In this document: piece by piece, positions 28,372 to 36,977 of the stretch
Layout: each line of letters starts with the position of its first letter
Numbering within the stretch: position 1 is the stretch's first letter
Assembly: GCA_019636095.1 (NCBI GenBank)
Contig: JAHBYF010000001.1
Location: 62,001 to 126,000 of the forward strand
Direction of reading: 5' to 3'
From: Hyphomonadaceae bacterium
Lineage (GTDB): Bacteria; Pseudomonadota; Alphaproteobacteria; Caulobacterales; Aquidulcibacteraceae
Length of the DNA stretch: 64,000 bases
Made by a program: the position numbers and the translations under genes
The notes under the pieces: generated by a model
What the model was told of the DNA's origin: nothing
Databases searched by the model: none
What the model saw: the letters and a program-made list of their open reading frames with translations, nothing else

Positions 28372-29247
28372 ATGAGATTGGACACCCCGGAGGGCAATTT
28401 TCCGCCCACGCGTCGCACCATGGCGGCCTCGCTCTTTTTCGCGGGCTATGCGACGGCGGCGCTTTCATCGTGCGCGAGCCCTGTGACCACACCAAGCGAC
28501 GATCTGATCACCGAGGACGTGCACATTGCCGGCGCCGGCGGCTACTCGCTGCCTGCCTACGTGGCGCGGCCAACGCGTCGCGGGCGGCACTCGTGCGTCA
28601 TCGTCGTAAACGAGATTTTCGGCATCCACGATTACATCAAAGATGTTTGCCGCCGCTTCGCGCGCGAAGGCTATGTCGCGATCGCGCCGGACTACTTTGA
28701 TCGCGCCGGCGATCCCGCGCCGCTTACCGATATGAACGCGATCCGCGATATCGTGGTCACCGCCAACAACGAGCAGGTGATGGGCGACACCAGCGGCGCT
28801 ATCGATTGGCTTAAGGCGCAATCGTTCTCGAACGGTCATATCGGCATCACTGGTTTCTGCTGGGGTGGTAGTGTTGTCTGGATGGCCGCGGCGCGCTTTC
28901 CAGATATCAAAGCGGGCGTGGCTTGGTACGGCCGGCTCGTTCATCCCGCTCCCGGAAGCTGGGGCGCGGATGAAGATCGACAATGGCCCTACGACATTGG
29001 CGGCACGTTGCACACGCCAGTGCTTGGGCTTTACGGCGAAAACGATCGCGGCATTTCGCTTGAAAGCATTGAGCAAATGCGCGCTTCGCTCAACGCCGCG
29101 GACAACCCTTCGCACTCAGAGATCGTCGTTTATCCCGGTGTCGGTCATGGCTTCCATGCAGACTATCGCGAGAGTTACAATGCGGAAGCCGCTGCTGACG
29201 GCTGGGCGCGCTGTCTCGCCTGGTTCCGCGCCAACGGCGTCGCCTAA
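28372..29247 (+). CDS. exported dienelactone hydrolase family protein (Tat-like signal, possible lipoprotein)
   Basis: The 291 aa product is a second dienelactone hydrolase-type enzyme. Its N-terminus has a twin-arginine pair (PTRRTMAAS) before a hydrophobic stretch that ends LSSCASP, which could be a lipobox, so it may be a Tat-exported lipoprotein. The catalytic Cys is in GFCWGG, the Asp in ENDRG and the His in GHGFH. The ATG at 28372 follows a GGAGGAGA ribosome binding site. The aldo/keto reductase gene starts 12 bp after it, so they probably share a transcript. Substrate unknown. Confidence 0.88.
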   Translation: MRLDTPEGNFPPTRRTMAASLFFAGYATAALSSCASPVTTPSDDLITEDVHIAGAGGYSLPAYVARPTRRGRHSCVIVVNEIFGIHDYIKDVCRRFAREGYVAIAPDYFDRAGDPAPLTDMNAIRDIVVTANNEQVMGDTSGAIDWLKAQSFSNGHIGITGFCWGGSVVWMAAARFPDIKAGVAWYGRLVHPAPGSWGADEDRQWPYDIGGTLHTPVLGLYGENDRGISLESIEQMRASLNAADNPSHSEIVVYPGVGHGFHADYRESYNAEAAADGWARCLAWFRANGVA

Positions 29248-29259
29248 AAGGACTTTCCC

Positions 29260-30324
29260 ATGCGCTATCGCAAACTCGGCCGCACTGGCCTTGCTGTCTC
29301 TGAAATCTGTCTTGGCACCATGACCTTCGGCGGCGATGGCTTCTGGAAAGTCGTCGGCGCGCTGGAACAAGAAACGGTGACGAAACTCGTCCACGGCGCC
29401 TTCGATAAGGGCGTCACATTTCTCGATTCCGCCGATGTCTATTCGAATGGCCTGTCGGAGCAGGTAACGGGCCAGGCGATCAAGGACTTACCGCGCGATG
29501 AGCTTGTGATCGCGACGAAAGTCTTCGGACGAATGGGCGCCTACGGCACGGCGCAGACCCCTGAGGCCCAACGCCGCTATGCCAATTCCAACCTCTGGGG
29601 CCTTTCGCGCAAGCACGTCTTCGATGCGATCGACGCGAGCTTGAAGCGGCTCGATCTCGACTACGTCGACCTCTACCAAGTGCATTCGTTTGACCCGGCC
29701 GTACCCCTGGAAGAGACGCTGGAAGCGCTCGACGAAGTCGTAAAGTCGGGTAGGGCGCGTTACATCGGCCTCTGCAATCACGCAGCGTGGCAGATCATGA
29801 AGGCGGTCGGCGTTTCTGAGCGCAATGGCCTGGCGCGCTATGAGTCGCTGCAAATGTACTATTCGATCGCTGGCCGCGATCTTGAGCGTGAAGTTGTGCC
29901 GCTGGCGAAGGATCAGCAGCTAGCCATTCTGCCGTGGAGCCCGCTCGCCGGCGGCTTCCTGTCAGGCAAGTACACGCGGGCAGGGGCGCCGGCTGAAGGA
30001 TCGCGCCGCGTGTCGTTCGATTTCCCGCCGGTCGACAAAGAGAAGGCTTACGACGTCATCGACGTAATGAAAGAAATCGGCGATGCGCGCGGGGTTTCGG
30101 TCGCGCAAATCGCGCTCTCATGGTTGCTGCATCAGAAGCACGTGACCAGCGTCATCATCGGCGCAAAGACCGAGGCGCAGCTCAACGACAACCTCGCCGC
30201 CACTGGCGTCGAGCTTTCGAGCGATGATCTGAAGAAGCTTGATGAGGTCTCGAAGCTGAAACCGGAATATCCCGGCTGGATGCTTGAGCGGCAAGGCGGC
30301 GAACGCACGTCGAATCTGAGCTAG
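29260..30324 (+). CDS. aldo/keto reductase
   Basis: This 354 aa cytosolic NADPH-dependent reductase has the aldo/keto reductase tetrad Asp56, Tyr61 (SADVYSNG), Lys87 (IATKVFG) and His142 (YQVHSFD), with a C-terminal nucleotide-binding segment (VTSVIIGAKTEAQLNDN). It resembles the YhdN/PdxI-like group that acts on small carbonyls, but the natural substrate is unclear. It lies 12 bp after the exported hydrolase gene and faces the PPC-repeat gene, with an intrinsic hairpin in the 72 bp gap. Confidence 0.93.
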   Translation: MRYRKLGRTGLAVSEICLGTMTFGGDGFWKVVGALEQETVTKLVHGAFDKGVTFLDSADVYSNGLSEQVTGQAIKDLPRDELVIATKVFGRMGAYGTAQTPEAQRRYANSNLWGLSRKHVFDAIDASLKRLDLDYVDLYQVHSFDPAVPLEETLEALDEVVKSGRARYIGLCNHAAWQIMKAVGVSERNGLARYESLQMYYSIAGRDLEREVVPLAKDQQLAILPWSPLAGGFLSGKYTRAGAPAEGSRRVSFDFPPVDKEKAYDVIDVMKEIGDARGVSVAQIALSWLLHQKHVTSVIIGAKTEAQLNDNLAATGVELSSDDLKKLDEVSKLKPEYPGWMLERQGGERTSNLS

Positions 30325-30333
30325 CGCGCAACG

Positions 30334-30366
30334 AAAAGCGGCGGCGCTCTTGTCCAGCGCCGCCGC
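30334..30366 (-). terminator. intrinsic terminator of the PPC-repeat gene
   Basis: GCGGCGGCGCT (30338-30348) pairs with AGCGCCGCCGC (30356-30366) around a 7-nt loop. On the minus strand it is followed by TTTT (30337-30334) and lies 31 bp beyond the stop of the PPC-repeat gene. The stem may also stop the convergent aldo/keto reductase transcript, although there is no U-run on that side. Confidence 0.72.
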
Positions 30367-30396
30367 CCTCGCGTGCGTCCCCTTAAGCGTTTCCGC

Positions 30397-32628
30397 TCAC
30401 CGGCGCACGATTTTCACCTCATAGCCGCCGACCGTGTTGGACAGGCCGCTCACGTTGATGAGGTAGTCACCTGAGGTTTCCGGGCGGAAACGCAGGCGCG
30501 CGTCATTGCCAGGCCCGCTGTCGTCGTCGGAAGCGACCTGGCGGCCGCCTTGGCGGACCATCAGGGCGTCGGGGCCATTCGGGCCTGCGTCTTCCATACC
30601 GGCGCCTTCCTGGATCAGCGAAAGGAATGGATCGGCAAGCGGCGTGCTGCCCGAGCCATTGGCTTCGATCTGATAGGTGACGCCGGCTTCGAGCGTGACA
30701 CGATACACGTCGATATCGCCTGGAATTTCGATGCGGCTGAGACGCGAGTCGTTGTTGGCGTCCATGATTTCATCGGTGTACGCGTGGCCCGGAACGTCGG
30801 TGTCGACGGCGCGGATCACGTAGCGACCGGTGCTTTGGCCGTCGTAAGACGAAACCGCTGCGAAGTATGGCCCGCCGGTTGTCGATGCGAAATAAAGGTA
30901 TGAGTTGAGACCTGTTCCGCCATCGTCATCTCGCGCGACCTCTGCGCCTGTCGCATCGTAGAGCGTCAGCAGGGGATCGGCGAGCGCATCGTCTTCAGCG
31001 CCATCGACATAAATGCGATAGGGGCGACCTTCGACCATTTCCAGCGCAAACCAGTCCACATCGCCTGGCGTGCCGATGAAGCTCGTGCGCGCATCGCCAT
31101 TGGCTTGCAGCGCTTCGGCCCCATCGAAGCTATCGCCGATTTCACCGGCAACGACGTTGATGGCGTAGCGGCCTGCTGCATCCTCGCTAAAGCCGCGCGC
31201 CTCGACGAAGTAGGTGCCCGCCGTTGGCGCTTGGTATTCCAGCCAAGCGTTGAGGCCGTCGCCGCCATCGTCATCGCGCGCGACTTCAGCGCCATCCGGA
31301 CCATAGAGAACCAGGTACGAATCTCCGATGCTGTCCGGCGTGCCAGTTGCTTGCATGCCAATGCGAACGCCTTGGCCCTGCTCGAGGGTGAGCCGATACC
31401 AATCGCGATCACCGGCCGGCGCAAGTATGCCCTCGCGATAATCGCCATCGGCGGAGAGCGTCGCATCAGTGCTGGCGTCCGCGGGGATGTCGCCGGCGTA
31501 TGCTGCTAGCGTATAGCCGCCGGTCGCGTCGCCTGTGAACGAAGTGGCTTCGACGTAATAATTGCCAGTGCTCGGCGCAGTGAACTCAAGATAGGAGTTG
31601 AGACCCCAGCCGCCGTCGTCATCCATTGCGACTTCCTCGCCGCGAGAATCATGCAGACGGATCAGCGGATCGCCGATCGGGGTGTCGCCGCTGGCGTTCA
31701 ACGTGAAGCGGTAGGACTGACCTTCCGTGAGGCGCACGCGATACCAGTCAGTGTCACTTGGGAAATCGAGGGTGCCTTCAATGGTTTGACCTGCGTTGAT
31801 CCGGCCGCGCGTTGAGGGCGTGTTGCCAATGTTGTCGCGAGGCAGGCGTTCGGCAGTGATGTCGAGCGCGTAGGGGCCCGTGTAGGAATCGGAATAGCCG
31901 CGCGCCTCGATGAACACGTCGCTATTCGCCGCCGGAATGAAGTCGAGCGCCGAATTGAGTGAGCCGTTGGAGTCGTCGTTTTCGGCGAGCACATTGCCGT
32001 CGCGATCAAGGACACGCAGCACTGGATCGCCCAGACCGCCTTCACCGGCGCCATTCAGCGTGATGTGGTAGCGATTTCCAGTTCGCGCTGAGAAGCGATA
32101 CCAATCGAAATCGCCTTCGTATTCGATGTTGCCATTGGTGGTTCGGCCGGCGCTCGCGCGTGCTCGCGTGCTCGCGTCGCCCGCGGCGTCATCAGGGGGC
32201 ACCTCTTCGGAAGACACGCCGAGGCGATAGGGGCCCGTTGCTTCGCTACTGAAGGCGCGCGCCTCGACATAGACCACGCCACTTTGTTGCGGCACGTAAC
32301 GCAGCGCCGAGTTTAGAGTGCCGTTAGCATCGTCGTTGAAGGCGAGCTGATTGCCTTCCGCATCATAGACACCGAGCATCGGATCAAGTGTCTCGCCCTG
32401 ATCGTTTTCAAGTCCGGCAAGCGCCAGATTGTAGCGGTGGCCAGTTTGCACTTCGAGGCGATACCAGTCGGTGTCGCCAGCTGGCGAGATTTCGCCATCA
32501 ACGTTGCCCGTGAGTGTCGCGGTCGTTGACGCATCGCCGGGTTGGTCGTTGGTCTGCGCGGACGCTGGCGACAGTCCGAACGCCAGTAACGCAGCCGCAG
32601 CCGCGCCAAACAGAAGATTTCCACGCAT
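30397..32628 (-). CDS. large secreted protein of six tandem PPC (pre-peptidase C-terminal) repeats
   Basis: The 743 aa product has a signal peptide cleaved near SPASA-Q (24/25) and then six PPC-type beta-sandwich repeats of about 105-125 residues. Each repeat has a core DxDWYR or close variant (DTDWYRLEV, DFDWYRFSA, DTDWYRVRL, DRDWYRLTL, DVDWFALEM, DIDVYRVTL) and an acidic loop such as NDDANGTLNS or RDDDGGDGLN that could bind Ca2+. No protease domain is attached, which is unusual since PPC domains normally trail secreted proteases. It may be a surface or extracellular-matrix protein. I start at the ATG at 32626-32628 after GGGGAG; an upstream ATG adds six residues. Confidence 0.88.
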   Translation of the reverse strand: MRGNLLFGAAAAALLAFGLSPASAQTNDQPGDASTTATLTGNVDGEISPAGDTDWYRLEVQTGHRYNLALAGLENDQGETLDPMLGVYDAEGNQLAFNDDANGTLNSALRYVPQQSGVVYVEARAFSSEATGPYRLGVSSEEVPPDDAAGDASTRARASAGRTTNGNIEYEGDFDWYRFSARTGNRYHITLNGAGEGGLGDPVLRVLDRDGNVLAENDDSNGSLNSALDFIPAANSDVFIEARGYSDSYTGPYALDITAERLPRDNIGNTPSTRGRINAGQTIEGTLDFPSDTDWYRVRLTEGQSYRFTLNASGDTPIGDPLIRLHDSRGEEVAMDDDGGWGLNSYLEFTAPSTGNYYVEATSFTGDATGGYTLAAYAGDIPADASTDATLSADGDYREGILAPAGDRDWYRLTLEQGQGVRIGMQATGTPDSIGDSYLVLYGPDGAEVARDDDGGDGLNAWLEYQAPTAGTYFVEARGFSEDAAGRYAINVVAGEIGDSFDGAEALQANGDARTSFIGTPGDVDWFALEMVEGRPYRIYVDGAEDDALADPLLTLYDATGAEVARDDDGGTGLNSYLYFASTTGGPYFAAVSSYDGQSTGRYVIRAVDTDVPGHAYTDEIMDANNDSRLSRIEIPGDIDVYRVTLEAGVTYQIEANGSGSTPLADPFLSLIQEGAGMEDAGPNGPDALMVRQGGRQVASDDDSGPGNDARLRFRPETSGDYLINVSGLSNTVGGYEVKIVRR

Positions 32629-32650
32629 GTCTTTGTCTCCCCTCATATCG

Positions 32651-32676
32651 TGACGGACATGGTTAACGATCCGTCA
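32651..32676 (-). promoter_or_regulatory. inverted repeat upstream of the PPC-repeat gene
   Basis: TGACGGA (32651-32657) and TCCGTCA (32670-32676) form an inverted repeat around a 12-nt centre that contains GTTAAC. It lies 23 bp upstream of the start codon of the PPC-repeat gene, within the 175 bp gap after grpE. It could be a repressor operator or a 5' UTR hairpin. Nothing in the sequence says which protein would bind. Confidence 0.35.
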
Positions 32677-32803
32677 TGTCAGACGCAAAGCGGAATTCAG
32701 GCAGAATCCGGTCTTCCTGCGCAAATCCACCCACATTGCCGCAGAGCGTTGGCCGCCTTGGGCATAGCTCGCAAAGCGGGAGGGTGCGAGCGAAAGCGGG
32801 GCG

Positions 32804-33364
32804 TTAGACCTTGATGTCCACGTGCGGGGCTGGGGCGCTGCCCGCCGGGCCTGCCGAAACGAGCACCATCGCGGCGCGCAACGTGCGGTCGCCCAGCACG
32901 TAGCCGGACTGGAGCACTTCCTGGATCGTGCCCGCCGGCTGATCCCCCGGCGCCTGCGCGACGGCTTGATGCACTTTCGGATCGAACGCCTCACCGCGGT
33001 TGCCGATGCGCTTCAGGCCGTGGCGTGCGAAGGCGTCGACCAAAGAGCGCTCGGTGAGTTCGACGCCGGTGAGCAGGTTGCGGAAGCCTTCGTCCTGATC
33101 GTCGCGCGGCGCCGTCATAAGCGCGCGCTCCAGCGTATCAGCGATGGGAAGCAGGTCTTGGGCGAAGCGGTCGATGGCGTAGGCACGCGCTTCGACCGCT
33201 TGGCGCTCGGCGCGGCGACGTGTGTTTTCGGCGTCTGCCAGCGCACGGAGCATGTCATCCTTGGCTTTGGCAAGCTCGGCTCGCAACGTCGCTACGTCGA
33301 ATGCTTCCTCCGCGGTGTCGACCGCTTCGGCTTCCGGCTGCTGGGGATTTGCTTCGTCCGTCAT
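32804..33364 (-). CDS. grpE: nucleotide exchange factor GrpE
   Basis: GrpE releases ADP from DnaK. The 186 aa product has an acidic N-terminus, a long coiled-coil helix (LRAELAKAKDDMLRALADAENTRRRAERQ, about 27-55) and the C-terminal beta domain ending GSAPAPHVDIKV with the motif QEVLQSGYVLGDRTLRAAMV. It follows hrcA by 7 bp, the usual hrcA-grpE operon, and shares the DnaK system with the dnaK-dnaJ locus at 22.8-26.0 kb. Confidence 0.96.
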   Translation of the reverse strand: MTDEANPQQPEAEAVDTAEEAFDVATLRAELAKAKDDMLRALADAENTRRRAERQAVEARAYAIDRFAQDLLPIADTLERALMTAPRDDQDEGFRNLLTGVELTERSLVDAFARHGLKRIGNRGEAFDPKVHQAVAQAPGDQPAGTIQEVLQSGYVLGDRTLRAAMVLVSAGPAGSAPAPHVDIKV

Positions 33365-33371
33365 TCCATCC

Positions 33372-34448
33372 TCATCGTTCGGCGCGTCCGTCGAGCACCC
33401 GGCCGACGACGCGCGCTGTATAATCCACCACGGGGATCACCCGCGCATAATTGAGTCGGGTAGGGCCGATCACGCCCAGCGCCCCGACGACCTTCCGTTC
33501 GGCGTTCATATAGGGGGCAACGATCAGACTCGACCCCGAGAGCGAAAATAACGGGTTTTCGGAGCCAATGAATACGCGCACCGCATCGCCGACCTTCGCC
33601 AAATCGAGCACCTGGATCAGTTCGCGGGTTTTTTCCAGATCGTCGAACAGTTTTCGAGCTCGCTCCAAGTCGGCAATCGCTTGCTGGTCCTGCAGCAGGT
33701 TGCCGCGTCCGCGCACGATGAGCGAGCGGCCCAGAGTGGGGTCTTCACCGGACCACTCGACCAACCCTTTTTCGACCAGTCCGGCCGCTGCCTGATCCAA
33801 CGCCGCGCGATCCTGCGCTAGCACATCCGCCGCCGCGGCGCGCGCTTCGGCCAGTGTGCGTCCCTTGAACCGCGCGTTGAGATAGTTGGCCGCTTCGCTG
33901 AGGGCTGAAGCGGGCAAGTCCGCGGGCGTGTTGATGATGCGGTTCTCGATCTGGTTGTCTTCAAACACCAGCACGAGCAGTGCTTGCCCTGGCCCAATGC
34001 CCACAATCTCCGCATGACGCACCGGCGCATCCCGCTCCGGGGTCACCACCAAACCTGCGCCGCCGGCGAGCCCCGAGAGCAAGTCCGACGCTGCGCCCAT
34101 CACGTCTTGGGGTTTGGAGCCCGCGGCGGCAATGCGGGCGTCGATCTCGCGCTTTTCGTCCGGCGGCACGTCACCGAGTTGCAGCAGGCTGTCGACAAAG
34201 AAGCGCAGGCCGAGCTGCGATGGCAGGCGACCCGCCATGGCGTGAGGCGCCTCCAGCAATCCAAGGCCCGCGAGGTCCGCCATCGTGTTGCGAATGGAGG
34301 CCGGAGAGAGCCCCATGCCCCCGAGCTTCGACAGCGTGCGCGAGCCAACAGGTTCGCCAGTCGTCAGATATGACTCAACGATCTCTCGAAAGATTTCCCG
34401 CGCCCGAGCGTCGAGCGAAGAAAGATCGGGGGAAAGCGGCAAGGCCAT
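33372..34448 (-). CDS. hrcA: heat-inducible transcription repressor HrcA
   Basis: HrcA represses chaperone genes through the CIRCE element. The 358 aa product has an N-terminal winged-helix domain ([28 protein letters not shown]) and the C-terminal HrcA domain with [11 protein letters not shown] and [19 protein letters not shown]. The ATG at 34446-34448 is the family-like start; an upstream frame adds 12 residues. I see no CIRCE in the 126 bp gap to rph, so its targets (probably groESL) are elsewhere. It is divergent from rph and followed by grpE. Confidence 0.95.
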   Translation of the reverse strand: MALPLSPDLSSLDARAREIFREIVESYLTTGEPVGSRTLSKLGGMGLSPASIRNTMADLAGLGLLEAPHAMAGRLPSQLGLRFFVDSLLQLGDVPPDEKREIDARIAAAGSKPQDVMGAASDLLSGLAGGAGLVVTPERDAPVRHAEIVGIGPGQALLVLVFEDNQIENRIINTPADLPASALSEAANYLNARFKGRTLAEARAAAADVLAQDRAALDQAAAGLVEKGLVEWSGEDPTLGRSLIVRGRGNLLQDQQAIADLERARKLFDDLEKTRELIQVLDLAKVGDAVRVFIGSENPLFSLSGSSLIVAPYMNAERKVVGALGVIGPTRLNYARVIPVVDYTARVVGRVLDGRAER

Positions 34449-34574
34449 TCGGCCCCTAGGTAGCGAACGCAGCCGCATCTGCAACAGTCGCCACTGACTT
34501 GAAACCGCCGGGTTCCGCCTAGACGCGCGCGCGGCAATCGGCCAGAGAGCGCACCGAATAAGCCAGGAGAACTC

Positions 34575-35288
34575 ATGCGACCCTCAGGCCGCGCGCCAGA
34601 TCAATTGCGCGACGTTACGCTCGAAATCGGCGTGTCTCGCTACGCCGAAGGCTCGTGCCTCGCGCGCTTTGGGCAAACGCACGTGCTTTGCACTGCAAGT
34701 GTGGAGCAGGGCGTGCCGGGTTGGCTCAAAGGTCAGGGCCGCGGGTGGGTGACCGGTGAATACGGAATGCTTCCTCGAGCTACGCATACGCGTGGGCGCC
34801 GTGAGGCTGCTCAAGGCAAGCAGAGTGGGAGGACGCAAGAAATCCAGCGTCTAATCGGCCGCTCGCTGCGTTCTGTGGTTGATTTGAAGGCTCTGGGCGA
34901 TCGCACCATCACGCTCGATTGCGATGTTATCCAGGCTGATGGCGGTACGCGCACGGCGGCGATCACCGGCGCGTGGGTCGCGATGGCGCGGGCGTGCAAG
35001 TATTTGGTCGAAGAGAAGGTGATTAAAGAAAGCCCCATCACCGGCCAGGTCGCGGCGATCTCGTGCGGTGTGTTCAATGGGGCGCCGGTGCTTGACATCG
35101 ATTACGCCGAAGATTCAAGCGCTGAAGTCGACGCCAATTTCATTCTCTCCGGCGACGGCCGCATGATCGAACTGCAGGCCACCGGTGAACAGCGGCCATT
35201 CAGTGATGAAGAGTTCGCTGAACTGATGCGATTGGCGAAGCTTGGTTGCGGACAGTTGTTCGAGAAACAACGCGCCGCCATCGGCTAG
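34575..35288 (+). CDS. rph: ribonuclease PH
   Basis: RNase PH trims the 3' ends of tRNA precursors by phosphorolysis. The 237 aa product has [16 protein letters not shown] at the start, the phosphate-binding [19 protein letters not shown] and the conserved [19 protein letters not shown], with a normal C-terminus at [20 protein letters not shown]. The length is typical. It is divergent from hrcA, as in Caulobacter. A lipoprotein gene starts 10 bp later, in place of the rdgB gene that follows rph in many relatives. Confidence 0.97.
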   Translation: MRPSGRAPDQLRDVTLEIGVSRYAEGSCLARFGQTHVLCTASVEQGVPGWLKGQGRGWVTGEYGMLPRATHTRGRREAAQGKQSGRTQEIQRLIGRSLRSVVDLKALGDRTITLDCDVIQADGGTRTAAITGAWVAMARACKYLVEEKVIKESPITGQVAAISCGVFNGAPVLDIDYAEDSSAEVDANFILSGDGRMIELQATGEQRPFSDEEFAELMRLAKLGCGQLFEKQRAAIG

Positions 35289-35298
35289 GGAGAATGTA

Positions 35299-35640
35299 AT
35301 GCGCTGTTTCGTTATCGTTGCCGCTCTGTTGGCTGCTGCATGCACGCCGCCAGCTTCAACAACCGAAGCGCCGTCAGCCACCGAAACGCCAGCCACAACA
35401 GTGCCGGGCCCAGCCGCATTGCCGGCCGGTGCGAGTGATATCGTTTGGGGCGATGCGCCGCAGGCCGTGCGAGATCTGATCGCGACGACGCCGAACACGT
35501 TCTTGCCGGACCGCGTAATTGAGCAGGCGCCTGGGGCAGATGGCAGCATTATTTATGAGCTGTGGTCCGCCAGCGCGTCTGAGCCGATCGATGTATCTTA
35601 CGCCAATGGCCAGGCGGCTATCATGCCGCCCCGGCACTGA
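35299..35640 (+). CDS. small hypothetical lipoprotein
   Basis: The 113 aa product has a lipoprotein signal (RCFVIVAALLAAACTPP, lipobox AAAC) and a Thr/Pro/Ala-rich linker to about residue 45. A short domain follows with VRDLIATTPNTFLPDRVIEQAPGADGSIIYELW. The domain pattern (ATTPN, PDRVIE, YELW) is reminiscent of small periplasmic proteins with PepSY-like strands, but I do not recognise a family. An AGGGAG ribosome binding site precedes the ATG at 35299. The stop overlaps the dagK start (TGATG). Confidence 0.72.
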   Translation: MRCFVIVAALLAAACTPPASTTEAPSATETPATTVPGPAALPAGASDIVWGDAPQAVRDLIATTPNTFLPDRVIEQAPGADGSIIYELWSASASEPIDVSYANGQAAIMPPRH

Positions 35641-36011
35641 TGCGCTTCTCCGTCGCCGCGCGCCTGAAGAGCTTCACCTTCGCGTTCGAAGGCCTCGCCT
35701 TCATGCTGCGTACGCAGCACAACGCGTGGGTACACCTCGTCGCGACGGTTGCTGTCGTCGCGCTGGGTTTTACGTTGCAGGTGAGCGCCGGCGCTTGGTG
35801 TTGGCTGATCGTGGCAATGGCGCTGGTGTGGGTTGCAGAAGCGATGAACACGGCGTTCGAGCATCTCTGTGATGTCGTATCGCCCGAATTCCACAAGTCG
35901 GTGAAGCGCTCAAAGGACATCGCGGCCGCGGCGGTCCTCATTTGCGTGATCGCCGCAACGCTGTTGGGGTCGATCACGCTCGCGCCGTATGCTCTCGCTG
36001 TGGTGCGATGA
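35640..36011 (+). CDS. dgkA: diacylglycerol kinase (DagK/undecaprenol kinase family)
   Basis: This small integral membrane kinase recycles diacylglycerol, or undecaprenol, by phosphorylation. The 123 aa product has three hydrophobic segments (about 29-50, 54-72, 94-118) and the catalytic motif EAMNTAFEHLCDVVS followed by VKRSKDIAAAAVLI, which keeps the conserved Glu/Asn and Asp. It is coupled to the upstream lipoprotein gene by TGATG. Whether diacylglycerol or undecaprenol is the substrate cannot be decided from sequence. Confidence 0.9.
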   Translation: MRFSVAARLKSFTFAFEGLAFMLRTQHNAWVHLVATVAVVALGFTLQVSAGAWCWLIVAMALVWVAEAMNTAFEHLCDVVSPEFHKSVKRSKDIAAAAVLICVIAATLLGSITLAPYALAVVR

Positions 36012-36019
36012 TCGGCGCG

Positions 36020-36268
36020 TTACTCAGCGGCCTGATCGACCGCCTCTTCGAGCGCATCATTTTCGCTCGGTTCGTAGCTTAGGATCTCGCCAGGCTGGCA
36101 CTCAAGTACGCGGCATAGCGCGTTCAACGTAGAAAAGCGGATCGCCTTCGCTTTGCCAGTCTTGAGGATCGAAAGGTTTGCGAGCGTCACGCCGACCTTC
36201 TCGCTGAGATCAGTCAGTGACATGCGGCGATCCAAGAGGATGCGGTCGAGGGTGACGCGGATCGCCAT
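36020..36268 (-). CDS. XRE family (Cro/CI-type) transcriptional regulator
   Basis: The 82 aa product is essentially one HTH domain. LDRILLDRRMSLTDLSEKVGVTLANLSILKTGKA covers helices 1-3, and ALCRVLECQPGEILSYEPSE ends the domain. This short type is usually paired with a DUF2975 membrane protein, as here: the start overlaps the DUF2975 stop by one base. It is expected to repress its own operon; a promoter with an inverted repeat lies upstream of DUF2975. The stop faces dgkA across 8 bp. Confidence 0.88.
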   Translation of the reverse strand: MAIRVTLDRILLDRRMSLTDLSEKVGVTLANLSILKTGKAKAIRFSTLNALCRVLECQPGEILSYEPSENDALEEAVDQAAE

Positions 36269-36882
36269 TAGATCGTCAACTCCTGCTCTTCCTTGAGGCG
36301 CGCGCCTTCTCGGAAGACTTCAGCCAGCACGATCAGAATGAGAATCGAACCCCATGTCGATAGGTCGACACTAAGTTCAACATTGCGCACGCCGACGCCT
36401 TGTGGTTCGCCGAAGGCCATGACGAGGCCCGCGGTCGAAGCCATCAGCGCATAGCGCGCGAGTTCGATGGCAACCATCGTGATCCAGATCACCCTAAGGT
36501 GCGTGGCGTTTTCGCGCCGGAACGGTTCGCCGGATGAGAAGCTGTCGAAGAGCTTGCGGAGTCGCCAGACGATGATGAGCGAGCCAGCCACCGCTACTCC
36601 GGCAATTAGCAGGGCAGGCACCACGACTGGCCAAGTGCCACCACCCGGTTGGTCGTAGGTCACATTGAATTCGCCCCCGCCACTTTGACCGAGGTCGACA
36701 TTTCCGGCGCCGCCTTGGAGGATCGAAGGATCGATCATGCCATTCGACACAAGCGCTAAGAGGACGCCGTATCCGATGGCGGCGAGCGCGACCCCTATGG
36801 CGGCGAGCCAAAGTAGAAACCACGCGATCATCAGGCCGAACCGGATGAACGATGCGATGGAGCCTTTGCCCAGGGCTTTCAT
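36268..36882 (-). CDS. DUF2975 membrane protein, partner of the XRE regulator
   Basis: The 204 aa product has four membrane segments (about 12-45, 86-107, 130-150, 172-192) with a Gly/Ser-rich extracytoplasmic loop ([16 protein letters not shown]) and [19 protein letters not shown], the characteristic DUF2975 stretch. It is the first gene of a two-gene operon with the XRE regulator. The function of the pair is unknown; similar modules resemble membrane-signal or membrane-stress switches. It is divergent from rdgB. Confidence 0.82.
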   Translation of the reverse strand: MKALGKGSIASFIRFGLMIAWFLLWLAAIGVALAAIGYGVLLALVSNGMIDPSILQGGAGNVDLGQSGGGEFNVTYDQPGGGTWPVVVPALLIAGVAVAGSLIIVWRLRKLFDSFSSGEPFRRENATHLRVIWITMVAIELARYALMASTAGLVMAFGEPQGVGVRNVELSVDLSTWGSILILIVLAEVFREGARLKEEQELTI

Positions 36883-36921
36883 GGAGTACAGGAGACCTCT
36901 TCCAGGCGGACCTTAGCCTGG

Positions 36922-36962
36922 GTTTATTGATAAACGATATATCTCCGCTGACCTCTAGTCAA
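36922..36962 (-). promoter_or_regulatory. promoter and inverted-repeat operator of the DUF2975-XRE operon
   Basis: On the minus strand TTGACT (36962-36957) is followed after 17 bp by TATCGT (36939-36934), a good sigma-70 promoter. The inverted repeat GTTTAT-N2-ATAAAC (36935-36922) overlaps and follows the -10, and the palindrome GATATATC (36936-36943) overlaps it too. The position fits a repressor site, most simply for the XRE protein of the same operon. The repeats are seen directly; the binding is inferred. Confidence 0.5.
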
Positions 36963-36977
36963 ACAGGTGTTGGATTC

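Noticed and set aside
30397..32628. Repeated DNA segments considered as a CRISPR-like or recombining repeat array
   Set aside because: The repeats are diverged at DNA level and in frame within one coding sequence; they reflect protein domain duplication.
34449..34574. CIRCE element expected upstream of hrcA
   Set aside because: I looked for TTAGCACTC-N9-GAGTGCTAA in the 126 bp gap and found no match; HrcA probably acts on groESL elsewhere.
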